This document shows, in pieces, positions 34,741-47,710 of a stretch of DNA of 64,000 bases. The translations under genes were made by a program, and so were the position numbers. A model generated the notes under the pieces. That model was not told where the DNA came from. It was given only the letters and a program-made list of their open reading frames with translations, and ran no database searches. Positions within the stretch are counted from its first letter, which is position 1. The number at the start of each line of letters is the position of its first letter. This DNA comes from Burkholderiales bacterium (lineage in GTDB: Bacteria; Pseudomonadota; Gammaproteobacteria; Burkholderiales; SG8-41), in NCBI GenBank assembly GCA_019634975.1, contig JAHCAI010000002.1, positions 1 to 64,000 on the forward strand, in the 5' to 3' direction.

Positions 34741-35997
34741 TCAGCCGCGGACGTGGCCGTCGCCGAACACCACGTACTTCAGCGAGGTCAGGCCTTCGAG
34801 TCCGACCGGGCCGCGCGCATGCAGCTTGTCGGTGGAAATGCCGATCTCGGCGCCGAGGCCGTATTCATAACCATCGGCAAAACGCGTCGAGGCATTGACC
34901 ATCACCGAACTCGAATCGACTTCGCGCAGGAAACGCCGCGCGCGCGTGATGTCCTCGGTGACGATGGCGTCGGTGTGCTGCGAGCCGTAACGCGTGATGT
35001 GCTCGATCGCCGCGTCGAGCCCGTCGACCACGCGGATCGACAGGATCGCATCGAGGTACTCGGTATGCCAGTCGTCTTCGGTCGCGGCCTTCATGCCGGG
35101 CACGATCGCGCGCGCGGTGGCATCGCCGCGCAGCTCGATCTTCTTGTCGAGGTAGATCTTGCACAGCGGCGGCAGGATCCTGTCCGCAATGCCGCGCGCC
35201 ACCAGCAGCGTTTCCATCGTGTTGCAGGTGCCGAGGCGCTGGGTCTTGGCGTTGTCGGCGATGCGCAGCGCCTTGTCGAAGTCGGCCTTGTCGTCGATGT
35301 AGACATGGCAGACGCCGTGCAGGTGCTTGATCATCGGGATCCGCGATTCCTGCATCAGCCGTTCGATCAGGCCCTTGCCGCCGCGCGGCACGATGACATC
35401 GACGTAGTCCTGCATCGTGATCAGCTCGCCCACCGCGGCGCGGTCCGAGGTCTCGATGACCTGCACCGCTGCCTCCGGAAGGCCGGCCGCCTTCAGGCCT
35501 TCCTGCACGCAGGCGGCAATGGCCTGGTTGGAATGCAGCGCTTCCGAGCCGCCGCGCAGGATCGCCGCGTTGCCGGATTTCAGGCACAGCCCGGCGGCGT
35601 CCGCGGTGACGTTGGGCCGCGACTCGTAAATGATGCCGATCACGCCCAGCGGTACCCGCATCTGCCCGACCTGGATGCCGGTCGGGCGGTACTTGAGGTT
35701 GCTGATCTCGCCGACCGGATCGGGCAGCGCGGCGATCTGGCGCAGGCCGTCGGCCATGGCCTCGATACGCGCCGGGGTCAGTGTCAGCCGATCGATCGCC
35801 GCGGCATCGAGCCCCTTCGTTTTCGCGGCTTCGAGGTCGCGCGCGTTCTCTCGCAGCAGCACCTTGGCGGCGCGTTCGATCGCCGCCGCCATCGCCGTCA
35901 GCGCGGCGTTCTTGGCCGCGGTGTCGGCGACCGCCATCGCGCGCGATGCGGCGCGGGCGGCCTTGCCGATGCCGAGCATGTAGGTCTGGACATCCAT
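34741..35997 (-). CDS. proA: Glutamate-5-semialdehyde dehydrogenase (gamma-glutamyl phosphate reductase)
   Basis: A 418-residue enzyme of proline synthesis that reduces gamma-glutamyl phosphate with NADPH. Conserved features: [25 protein letters not shown] (split here as [12 protein letters not shown] and [16 protein letters not shown]), the catalytic cysteine in [13 protein letters not shown], and [12 protein letters not shown] near the end. The ATG at 35997 is chosen by family length; an earlier in-frame start adds 15 residues of low-complexity sequence. It belongs to the conserved proA-holA-lptE-leuS neighbourhood, here interrupted by the islet at 36195-37540. Confidence 0.96.
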   Translation of the reverse strand: MDVQTYMLGIGKAARAASRAMAVADTAAKNAALTAMAAAIERAAKVLLRENARDLEAAKTKGLDAAAIDRLTLTPARIEAMADGLRQIAALPDPVGEISNLKYRPTGIQVGQMRVPLGVIGIIYESRPNVTADAAGLCLKSGNAAILRGGSEALHSNQAIAACVQEGLKAAGLPEAAVQVIETSDRAAVGELITMQDYVDVIVPRGGKGLIERLMQESRIPMIKHLHGVCHVYIDDKADFDKALRIADNAKTQRLGTCNTMETLLVARGIADRILPPLCKIYLDKKIELRGDATARAIVPGMKAATEDDWHTEYLDAILSIRVVDGLDAAIEHITRYGSQHTDAIVTEDITRARRFLREVDSSSVMVNASTRFADGYEYGLGAEIGISTDKLHARGPVGLEGLTSLKYVVFGDGHVRG

Positions 35998-36194
35998 GGG
36001 CGGGATTCTAGCAGGCGGCGGGACGTAAACGCCGCTTGGCAAGGGTCCGGGAAGGTGGCGGAGACCCTACAATCTGCCTATGCGGGGACTGCGGCATGGC
36101 AACGCCTTTAAAGTCAAGGGCGCGGAGCCCGGTCAGCAGTGTGGATCAGGTGGATTGATTGGTGCTGGAATTATTGTCGTGAAGGGGAAGGGTG

Positions 36195-36545
36195 ATGGGT
36201 AAGAAATCGAATCCGATGCTTTTGATAACAAAAAAAATTGGGCTCTTAGGGTTGATGCTGTTAACGACATTGTTGACTGCGTGCGTGGCCGCGGAGCGCG
36301 CGCACTTAAACTTCAAAAACTCAATGCAATGGCAGGTAGGGCGTAGCACAGATGATCCTTACGTTAACTACAACCGATACTCTGAAAATAGAGGCCCAAG
36401 TCAGACGATTTCGAATGGAAACATTGAACAAGAGTATCGGTTTGGTCCTGGCTGCCAAGTGTTTTTTGAGATTGATAAGTTAACCCGAAAAATTATTGGA
36501 TGGCGTTACGTAGGCAGTGAAAAAAGCTGCCAGATCGCCCCCTAA
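36195..36545 (+). CDS. Small lipoprotein of unknown function, low GC
   Basis: 116 residues with a signal peptide and lipobox (LLTTLLTACVAA; Cys near residue 30). The mature part (WQVGRSTDDPYVNYNRYSE ... GPGCQVFFEIDKLTRKIIGWRYVG) has two further cysteines and resembles small periplasmic lipoproteins of unknown role. It is clearly richer in A+T than its neighbours (runs such as AACAAAAAAAATTGG near the start), which points to recent arrival. A purine-rich GAAGGGGAAGGG precedes the start. A GTG three bases earlier is an alternative start. Confidence 0.7.
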   Translation: MGKKSNPMLLITKKIGLLGLMLLTTLLTACVAAERAHLNFKNSMQWQVGRSTDDPYVNYNRYSENRGPSQTISNGNIEQEYRFGPGCQVFFEIDKLTRKIIGWRYVGSEKSCQIAP

Positions 36546-36578
36546 TAACCAAAGATGCCGGAGTCGATTTCTTCCCGG

Positions 36579-36896
36579 TTATGCCACTTCTGCATGTAGT
36601 TTGACCCCCAGTGCCCGCGCAACCCTCAGCACCGTATCAAAACTCGGGTTTCCGTTTTCGCTGAGCGCCCGGTACAGGCTCTCGCGTGACAGGCCGGCTT
36701 CCCTGGCCACCTGCGTCATGCCCTTCGCTCTCGCAATGTCGCCCAGCGCGCGCGCGATGCCCGCGGAATCTTCCGGTGCTTCATCCAGCCAGGCATCCAG
36801 ATAGGCGGCCATTTCTTCCGGTGTGCGCAGTTGCGCTGCGACGTCGTAGGGCATCGTTTTGGTTTTTACTGCCTTGCCGGCTTTGGTTTTGGCCAT
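36579..36896 (-). CDS. HigA/XRE-type antitoxin
   Basis: A 105-residue helix-turn-helix protein of the 'addiction module antidote' type. The N-terminal part (TMPYDVAAQLRTPEEMAAYLDAWL) is followed by a Cro/C1-like HTH (MTQVAREAGLSRESLYRALS) and the family ending ENGNPSFDTVLRVARALGVKL. It neutralises the toxin encoded just upstream and usually represses their shared promoter. The gap to the toxin gene is 6 bases. Confidence 0.88.
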   Translation of the reverse strand: MAKTKAGKAVKTKTMPYDVAAQLRTPEEMAAYLDAWLDEAPEDSAGIARALGDIARAKGMTQVAREAGLSRESLYRALSENGNPSFDTVLRVARALGVKLHAEVA

Positions 36897-36902
36897 GGTC
36901 GC

Positions 36903-37196
36903 TTACTCCTGATGATTGCGCGCCAGTTCGATGGCGCGCCTGATGTCGTGTTCCTGCGTCGATTTGTCACCGCCCGCCAGCAGCAAAATCAGGCGGGTGC
37001 CGCGCTGCGTGTAGTAGACCCGGTAACCGGGGCCGAAATCTATTTTCAGTTCCGACACGCCGCCGGTCAGGTTGCGATGCTGGCCAGGGTTGCCGTGCAC
37101 CAGACGATCCACGCGCACCTGAATTCGTGCGCGGCCCCTGATGTCGCGCAATCCGTTGATCCACGCCCGATAGACTTCGGTCTCTTCGACACGCAT
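36903..37196 (-). CDS. RelE/HigB-type toxin
   Basis: A 97-residue toxin of the RelE/ParE superfamily ('addiction module killer protein'). Features: TEVYRAWINGLRDIRGRARIQVRVDRL (given here as TEVYRAWINGLRD and RARIQVRVDRL), GPGYRVYYTQRG and LLLAGGDKSTQEHDIRRA near the end. Such toxins usually cleave mRNA in the ribosome. Toxin-first gene order is as in higBA. The promoter's -10 lies only five bases before the ATG, so the message may be leaderless. Confidence 0.88.
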   Translation of the reverse strand: MRVEETEVYRAWINGLRDIRGRARIQVRVDRLVHGNPGQHRNLTGGVSELKIDFGPGYRVYYTQRGTRLILLLAGGDKSTQEHDIRRAIELARNHQE

Positions 37197-37201
37197 GCTC
37201 T

Positions 37202-37229
37202 AGTGTAGCCTATGGGCTACGACAGTCAA
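37202..37229 (-). promoter_or_regulatory. Promoter and operator of the toxin-antitoxin pair
   Basis: Reading the minus strand: -35 TTGACT (37229-37224), 16-base spacer, -10 TACACT (37207-37202). A perfect GTAGCC-CATA-GGCTAC palindrome (37220-37205) lies in the spacer and overlaps the -10, the expected place for autorepression by the antitoxin. Confidence 0.7.
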
Positions 37230-37295
37230 GCTGACTGCAAAACCAAAAATAACCAAAGAAATCGGAGTCGAATTTCCCTCTTGGGCAATGAATAA

Positions 37296-37321
37296 AATAT
37301 CAATAAAAACAAATACTTATG
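37296..37321 (+). repeat. AT-rich motif copy next to the higA remnant
   Basis: Contains TCAATAAAAACAAATACTTA, the version used here as the consensus core, followed by TG. It lies about 55 bases before the remaining higA-like sequence. Confidence 0.65.
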
Positions 37322-37376
37322 TTTTGTCCGGTGATGGCCTGCGCCAATTATTGCCTGATGACCTGATGCACAGACC

Positions 37377-37529
37377 CCCCATGTCGTGGCGCCCAATCCC
37401 ATCCGCGATATCGTCAACGGCAAGCCTTCGATCATCGCCGGCACCGCGCTGCGGCTGGGCAGGTATTTCAGTGTTGCTCCGGATACCTGGCTGGGCCTGC
37501 AGGCCGATTACGATTTGCGGGTGGCGAAC
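37377..37529 (+). pseudogene. Remnant of a HigA-type antitoxin gene
   Basis: The plus strand reads HVVAPNPIRDIVNGKPSIIA, then GTALRLGRYFSVAPDTWLG and LQADYDLRVAN, the second half of a HigA/VapI-type HTH antitoxin (pattern PPNRI-EIV-GKR-IT-DTALRLARYF, then WLNLQ--YDL). The first half of the gene, with its start, is missing: upstream sequence is unrelated. After RVAN the frame runs into unrelated sequence. It is probably a decayed second toxin-antitoxin locus. Confidence 0.65.
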
Positions 37530-37606
37530 GCAGGACGTGGCTCAAAGTGGAGTCGCGCGTACGGGGATGTACGCGGGAGAAGGTTGAAACCCCGGGGAAT
37601 CAGTAA

Positions 37607-38689
37607 CTAGAACAGCGCCGGATGCGCCGCAAACGCCGTCGGCATCGCCCGCCGTCCCGGTTGCGCCTTCACGGCGCCGGGATTATTGCGCGCGAAGCGC
37701 AGCGCGAGCTGCAGCAGTTCGTTCCAGCTGTCGCCGCGCACCAGGCCCTTGACCATGCGGTCGATGACCGCGGCGTGGCGCAGGGCTTCGGTGACCTGGG
37801 CGAGCGTGAAGCGCTTCAGGTTGTTCTGCATCGCGCTCTGGTGTGAGGGGCCCCGGATGCGCGCTTCGCGGAGCATCATCGACGCCGGCTTGCCGCTGTT
37901 GATGCCGGTGAGGATCTTGCCGATGGCGCGGATTTCCTCGGTGAAGGCCCACAGCACCAGCGGCGCCGCGGTGCCTTCGCCCTGCAGGCCGTCGAGCACG
38001 CGGGCGAGCCGCAGCGGGTCGCCTTCGAGCATGATCTCGCCGAGGTTGAACACGTCGTAGCGCGCGACGTCGAGCACCGACTCGCGCACCTGGCCGAAAC
38101 TGATGGGGCCTTGCGGGAACAGCAGGCCGAGTTTCTGCACTTCCTGATGCGCCGCCATCAGGTTGCCCTCGACGCGGTCGGCGATGAAATCGAGCGTTGC
38201 GGCATCGGCTTCCTGCCCCTGTTCCTTCAGCCGCCCGGCGACCCATTGCGGCAGCGCGCGCCGCGCCACCGGCCTGGCTTCGACGGCGAGGCCGGCCTGT
38301 TCCAGGGCTTCGAACCAGGCGGCTTTCTGGCCGCGCCAGTCGAGATCGGGCACGTAGATCAGGGTAACGGTGTCCGGCGGCAACGCGCGGCAGTAGGCCT
38401 GCAGCGCTTCGCCGCCTTCCTTGCCGGGTTTGCCGCTGGGAATGCGCAGTTCAAGCAGCTTGCGCGAGGCGAACAGCGACTGCGAGCTGCCGGCCAGCGC
38501 GAGCTGGTTCCACTTGAATCCGGAATCGGCGGTCAGGACTTCGCGTTCGGTGTAACCCTCGCCGCGCGCCTTCGCGCGGATGCGGTCGCTGGCTTCAAGG
38601 GCGAGCAGGGTCTCGCTGCCGAACACCGTGTAGAGGGCTTTGACCTCGCGGGCGAGGTGTTGCGGCAGCTGCTCGGTGGAGATTTTCAT
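37607..38689 (-). CDS. holA: DNA polymerase III delta subunit
   Basis: A 360-residue clamp-loader subunit that opens the sliding clamp. Family features: LYTVFGSETLLALEASDRIR at the N-terminus, LLELRIPSGKPGKEGGEAL, and LRHAAVIDRMVKGL in the C-terminal collar domain. Length is close to E. coli HolA (343). It is followed 63 bases later in the transcript direction upstream by lptE, the normal order leuS-lptE-holA. Confidence 0.93.
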   Translation of the reverse strand: MKISTEQLPQHLAREVKALYTVFGSETLLALEASDRIRAKARGEGYTEREVLTADSGFKWNQLALAGSSQSLFASRKLLELRIPSGKPGKEGGEALQAYCRALPPDTVTLIYVPDLDWRGQKAAWFEALEQAGLAVEARPVARRALPQWVAGRLKEQGQEADAATLDFIADRVEGNLMAAHQEVQKLGLLFPQGPISFGQVRESVLDVARYDVFNLGEIMLEGDPLRLARVLDGLQGEGTAAPLVLWAFTEEIRAIGKILTGINSGKPASMMLREARIRGPSHQSAMQNNLKRFTLAQVTEALRHAAVIDRMVKGLVRGDSWNELLQLALRFARNNPGAVKAQPGRRAMPTAFAAHPALF

Positions 38690-38752
38690 CGCGGCGCCAG
38701 TCTACGATATTGCGCCGACGGCGGTCACGCAAAATCTCGCGCGGCGGCCGGC

Positions 38753-39244
38753 TCAGGAGGGTTTCGAAAGCTTCGCGGCCTGCAGCCGGCGCACCAGCTG
38801 CTGCACGGCGTCGTTCTGCATGTCGCGGAACAGCAGTGCCTCTTCCGATTCCTTCGACAGGGTGTCCTGGTCGTTGAAGGAGAAATCCCGCGTCAGCACG
38901 ATCTCGGAGACCGGCAGGGTTTCCACGGCATTCCTGTCGAGCAGCCGGTACGACATGCGGTAACGCAGCTGGAACTCGCGCACCCGGCCGGTGCCCGACA
39001 GCGACAGGATGTTCTTTTCGCGCAGTTCCTGCACCAGCACCAGCGTGGCCTCGGCGGCCTTCGGATCCTCGACCACCCGGGTCGCGCTGCCGGCGGCAAC
39101 CACGCGCCGGAACTGGTTGGCGAACTGCGAACCCGTCGGTGCCTGCACGTAGAGCGTGTCGAAGGGCAGGCTGGCGGCGCCGCGCAGCTGGAAGCCGCAG
39201 CCGGCGAGCAGCAGCGTGCAGAGCAGGGCGGTCAGCGTTTTCAT
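38753..39244 (-). CDS. lptE: LPS-assembly lipoprotein LptE
   Basis: A 163-residue outer-membrane lipoprotein: lipobox LLAGC (Cys16) followed by GFQLRGAASLPFDTLYV, the classic LptE opening. It plugs LptD and helps place lipopolysaccharide at the cell surface. It starts 19 bases after the leuS stop in the leuS-lptE-holA operon. Confidence 0.94.
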   Translation of the reverse strand: MKTLTALLCTLLLAGCGFQLRGAASLPFDTLYVQAPTGSQFANQFRRVVAAGSATRVVEDPKAAEATLVLVQELREKNILSLSGTGRVREFQLRYRMSYRLLDRNAVETLPVSEIVLTRDFSFNDQDTLSKESEEALLFRDMQNDAVQQLVRRLQAAKLSKPS

Positions 39245-39263
39245 GCGGTCCAGCTTATCACGT

Positions 39264-45144
<5,881 letters not shown>

Positions 45145-45147
45145 GAG

Positions 45148-45170
45148 TTCAATAAAATCAGGTGCTTGAA
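45148..45170 (+). repeat. AT-rich motif variant after uvrD
   Basis: TTCAATAAAATCAGGTGCTT, a variant of the dispersed motif, just after the uvrD stop and before the 10-bp phased hairpin. Confidence 0.4.
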
Positions 45171-45176
45171 TTGTTT

Positions 45177-45291
45177 GCCGCCGATGAACGCCGAGAAACG
45201 CCGTTCAGATCAAGATCATGACAGTGAATGACTGAAAACCCGGCGTAGTTGTTCTGCCCGGTTATCGGCGTTCATCGGCGTTCATCGGCGG
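45177..45291. repeat. Hairpin of 10-bp phased repeats (GCCGATGAAC family)
   Basis: Left arm units GCCGATGAAC, GCCGAGAAAC, GCCGTTCAG (45179-45208); right arm units ATCGGCGTTC, ATCGGCGTTC, ATCGGCGG (45264-45291) are the reverse complement in the same 10-bp phase. It lies between the convergent uvrD and BPSS1780-type genes and may end transcripts from both sides. Confidence 0.8.
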
Positions 45292-45301
45292 TAAAAAAAC
45301 A

Positions 45302-46051
45302 TCAGGGTTCCGGCGTATCCGATAACTCTGCCGTTGCCGCAGGCGCTGCCGGGAAGATGTCCTTGTAGCTCGCATAAATCGAGCACACCAGCACCGGCAG
45401 CAGCACGATCAGGCCCAGCATCAGCGGGATCGAGGCGATCACGACCAGCATCAGGCCGAACACGCCGTAGACCAGGAAGGGCAGGGTGTTGCGCCAGCAG
45501 GCGGCGAGCGAGAGCTGCATTGCGGCCATCGGCTGCAGCTTGTGGAACACGATCAGCAGCGGCGCGAACCACACCGCCATCAGCACCGGCAGGAACACCG
45601 CCGTGCCGATGGCCACGCCGGTCAGCAGGCCGCGCATCGCGCCGCGCACGGCCTCGATGTCGCCGCCGGACTTGCCGAGCAGCGCGGCCATCGCCGGGCC
45701 GCCGGCGACGCTGAACATCACGGCGACGGCGAGGATATTGCCGACCAGGTAGATGCCGCCGACGGTGATCAGCGGATTGGCATGGGTCCGGAATGCGGCA
45801 AACAGCTGGGCTATTTCGGGCTCGCCGTCCTCGTCGGTGGTGCGGCAGGCCAGCATCAGGCCGGCGAAGAACACCGGCGATACCAGGTTGATTGCCAGTG
45901 CGCCGATCAGCGGCACCATCATCGCGGCAAACCAGATGACCGCCATCACCACCAGCAGCGCGATCCAGGTCAGCGGCTGCTTGCGGAAAATCCGGAAGCC
46001 TTCGGCGATCCATTCCCAGCCCCTGCCGGCAGCCACGGTGTTGATCTGCAT
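45302..46051 (-). CDS. BPSS1780-type multi-pass membrane protein
   Basis: A 249-residue inner-membrane protein of the BPSS1780 family (named for a Burkholderia protein), with about six hydrophobic segments; the opening GWEWIAEGFRIFRKQPLTWI and the later YKDIFPA are typical. Function is unknown. The ATG at 46051 follows GGGAGG and a promoter at 46073-46101. It belongs with thrB in a conserved betaproteobacterial neighbourhood. Confidence 0.85.
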   Translation of the reverse strand: MQINTVAAGRGWEWIAEGFRIFRKQPLTWIALLVVMAVIWFAAMMVPLIGALAINLVSPVFFAGLMLACRTTDEDGEPEIAQLFAAFRTHANPLITVGGIYLVGNILAVAVMFSVAGGPAMAALLGKSGGDIEAVRGAMRGLLTGVAIGTAVFLPVLMAVWFAPLLIVFHKLQPMAAMQLSLAACWRNTLPFLVYGVFGLMLVVIASIPLMLGLIVLLPVLVCSIYASYKDIFPAAPAATAELSDTPEP

Positions 46052-46072
46052 CTTGAATGTCCTCCCGGGAAG

Positions 46073-46101
46073 ATTATAGGCGGGGCTGCAAGCCCTTTCA
46101 G
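46073..46101 (-). promoter_or_regulatory. Promoter of the BPSS1780-type gene
   Basis: On the minus strand -35 CTGAAA (46101-46096), 17-base spacer, -10 TATAAT (46078-46073), 22 bases before the ATG. It overlaps the last bases of thrB. Confidence 0.5.
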
Positions 46102-47048
46102 GCGACCAGTCCCGGCAGCCCGTGTTCGTCACGGATGCGCAGCTCGAGAATGCGCCGGAAATGCCCGGGATCCTTGGCGTGGGTCAGTTCGCCGGGTCGG
46201 GGCAGGTGGAAATCGTAGAGCCGCGACACCCAGAAGCGCAGCGCGCCCGCGCGCAGCATCACCGGCCAGGCGCCGCGCTCGATCGGCGTCCACGGCCGGA
46301 CGGCTGCGTAGGCGTCGAGAAAGGCCCGGGTGCGCGCGCTGTCGAGCGCGCCCGTGCCGTCGATGCACCAGTCGTTGACGGCGATGGCGACGTCGTAGAG
46401 CAGCGCGTCGGTGCAGGCGAAATAGAAATCGATGACGCCCGCGACGCGCTCGCCGGCAAACAGCACATTGTCGCGGAACAGGTCGGCGTGAATCGCGCCG
46501 CGCGGCAGGTCGGAAAAGCGGTACAGCGACTGGAAGCGGACTTCCTCCTGCAGCAGCGCCGCCTCGCTGTCCGGCAGGAAGGGCAGGATTTCCGGCAGCA
46601 CGCTTTTCCACCATTTCGGTCCGCGCGGGTTATCCATTTTCGCCGGGTACGACTGCCCCGCAAGGTGCAGCCGGGCGAGCACGGCACCGATGGCGGTGCA
46701 ATGCCTGACGGCGGGCGCGGCCACATCGGTACCTTCGAGGCGCGCGACCAGCGCGGCCGGCTTGCCCTTGAGCGCGCCGAGGTAGCTGCCGCCGCGGTTC
46801 GCCACCGGGTGCGCGCTGGGCAGGCCGTGCTCGGCGAGGTGGGCCATCAGGTTCAGGTAAAACGGCAGTTCCTGCGCGCTGAGCTTCTCGAACAGCGTCA
46901 GCACGTAGCGGCCGGCGGAGGTGGTGACGAAATAGTTGGTGTTCTCGATGCCGGCGCTGATGCCCTGCAGGTCGAGGAGTTCGCCGACGTCGTAGTCCTG
47001 CAGCCAGCGGCGCAGCTCATCGGCGGTGACGGTGGTGAAAACGGACAT
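46098..47048 (-). CDS. thrB: Homoserine kinase, aminoglycoside phosphotransferase-like type
   Basis: A 316-residue kinase that phosphorylates homoserine in threonine synthesis. It is of the Pseudomonas/betaproteobacterial type, with a choline-kinase-like fold: ISAGIENTNYFVTTSAGRYVL near the N-terminus, catalytic loop GAIHADLFRDNVLF, then GVIDFYFACTDALLYDVAIAVNDWC. It is unlike the GHMP-type ThrB of E. coli. A 7-bp phased repeat lies just upstream. Confidence 0.95.
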   Translation of the reverse strand: MSVFTTVTADELRRWLQDYDVGELLDLQGISAGIENTNYFVTTSAGRYVLTLFEKLSAQELPFYLNLMAHLAEHGLPSAHPVANRGGSYLGALKGKPAALVARLEGTDVAAPAVRHCTAIGAVLARLHLAGQSYPAKMDNPRGPKWWKSVLPEILPFLPDSEAALLQEEVRFQSLYRFSDLPRGAIHADLFRDNVLFAGERVAGVIDFYFACTDALLYDVAIAVNDWCIDGTGALDSARTRAFLDAYAAVRPWTPIERGAWPVMLRAGALRFWVSRLYDFHLPRPGELTHAKDPGHFRRILELRIRDEHGLPGLVA

Positions 47049-47052
47049 GGTG

Positions 47053-47158
47053 GTGATTCGTGAAGGGTGAACGGTGAACAGTAAGCGGTGAGCGGTAAAT
47101 CGCGGGCATGGGGTGTTTGCAGTTCACCGCTTGCTGCTTACTCTTTACCGCTGACCGC
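47053..47158. repeat. Hairpin of 7-bp phased repeats (GTGAACG family)
   Basis: Left arm 7-mers: GTGATTC, GTGAAGG, GTGAACG, GTGAACA, GTAAGCG, GTGAGCG, GTAAATC (47053-47101). Right arm 7-mers in complement: TTCACCG, CTTGCTG, CTTACTC, TTTACCG, CTGACCG (47123-47157). Same period and base pattern as the element at 7566-7652. It fills the gap between thrB and the DUF2782 gene. Confidence 0.8.
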
Positions 47159-47196
47159 ATCTTCCCCCCGCCTCCCGCGGGGCGCCGGCGGCGATT

Positions 47197-47538
47197 CTAG
47201 AACTGGTGAATCACCCACATCGGCGGCCGGATGCCGCTGTCGTGCGCTTCCTGGCGCGCGAACTTGCCGTCGCCGCGCTCATCGATCATGTAGTAGGGCT
47301 TGCCGCCGGGCGGCGTCACCTTGAGCATGTAGAGCTTGCCGCCGATGCGGTATTCCTCGACCGTGTCCTCGCCGCGCTTGCGGATGGTCACCTGCGGTTC
47401 CTGCGCGGGGTCGAGTTCGAATCCCGGCGGCGGAGGCGGCGGCTCGGGTATCGGTTGCGCCTTGGATTTGTCTTGCGCGGCCGCTGGCGCGGTGGCGAGT
47501 GCGGCGGCGATCAGCAGGCCTTGCAGGGTATGTCGCAT
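47197..47538 (-). CDS. DUF2782 family periplasmic protein
   Basis: A 113-residue protein with a signal peptide (to about residue 22, ending APAAAQ), a Pro-rich spacer and the DUF2782 core (QVTIRKRGEDTVEEYRIGGK, LYMLKVTPPGGKPYYMID). It is regularly found next to polA and thrB in betaproteobacteria. Function unknown. Confidence 0.88.
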   Translation of the reverse strand: MRHTLQGLLIAAALATAPAAAQDKSKAQPIPEPPPPPPGFELDPAQEPQVTIRKRGEDTVEEYRIGGKLYMLKVTPPGGKPYYMIDERGDGKFARQEAHDSGIRPPMWVIHQF

Positions 47539-47632
47539 GGGGGGCTCCGGTTGCCGACATTATCCGTTTTTTTGGACGGCTTGTGAAAGGCCATCGCCTG
47601 CCGTCGTGCGCCGGATCGGGCGCCAACTCTGC

Positions 47633-47638
47633 GATAAT
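47633..47638 (+). promoter_or_regulatory. Candidate -10 (GATAAT) of polA
   Basis: GATAAT 73 bases before the polA ATG; one mismatch from consensus and no good -35. Confidence 0.35.
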
Positions 47639-47710
47639 TCCTGCAGGTGCCGGCGCCGGACATGCAGCGTTCCGCGAGCGCCCCTTCCGCCCCCATTCCA
47701 TGGCCAGCGC

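Noticed and set aside
37226..37444. 72-codon minus-strand frame opposite the higA remnant
   Set aside because: No ribosome-binding site or family; it covers the toxin promoter and the AT-rich motif.
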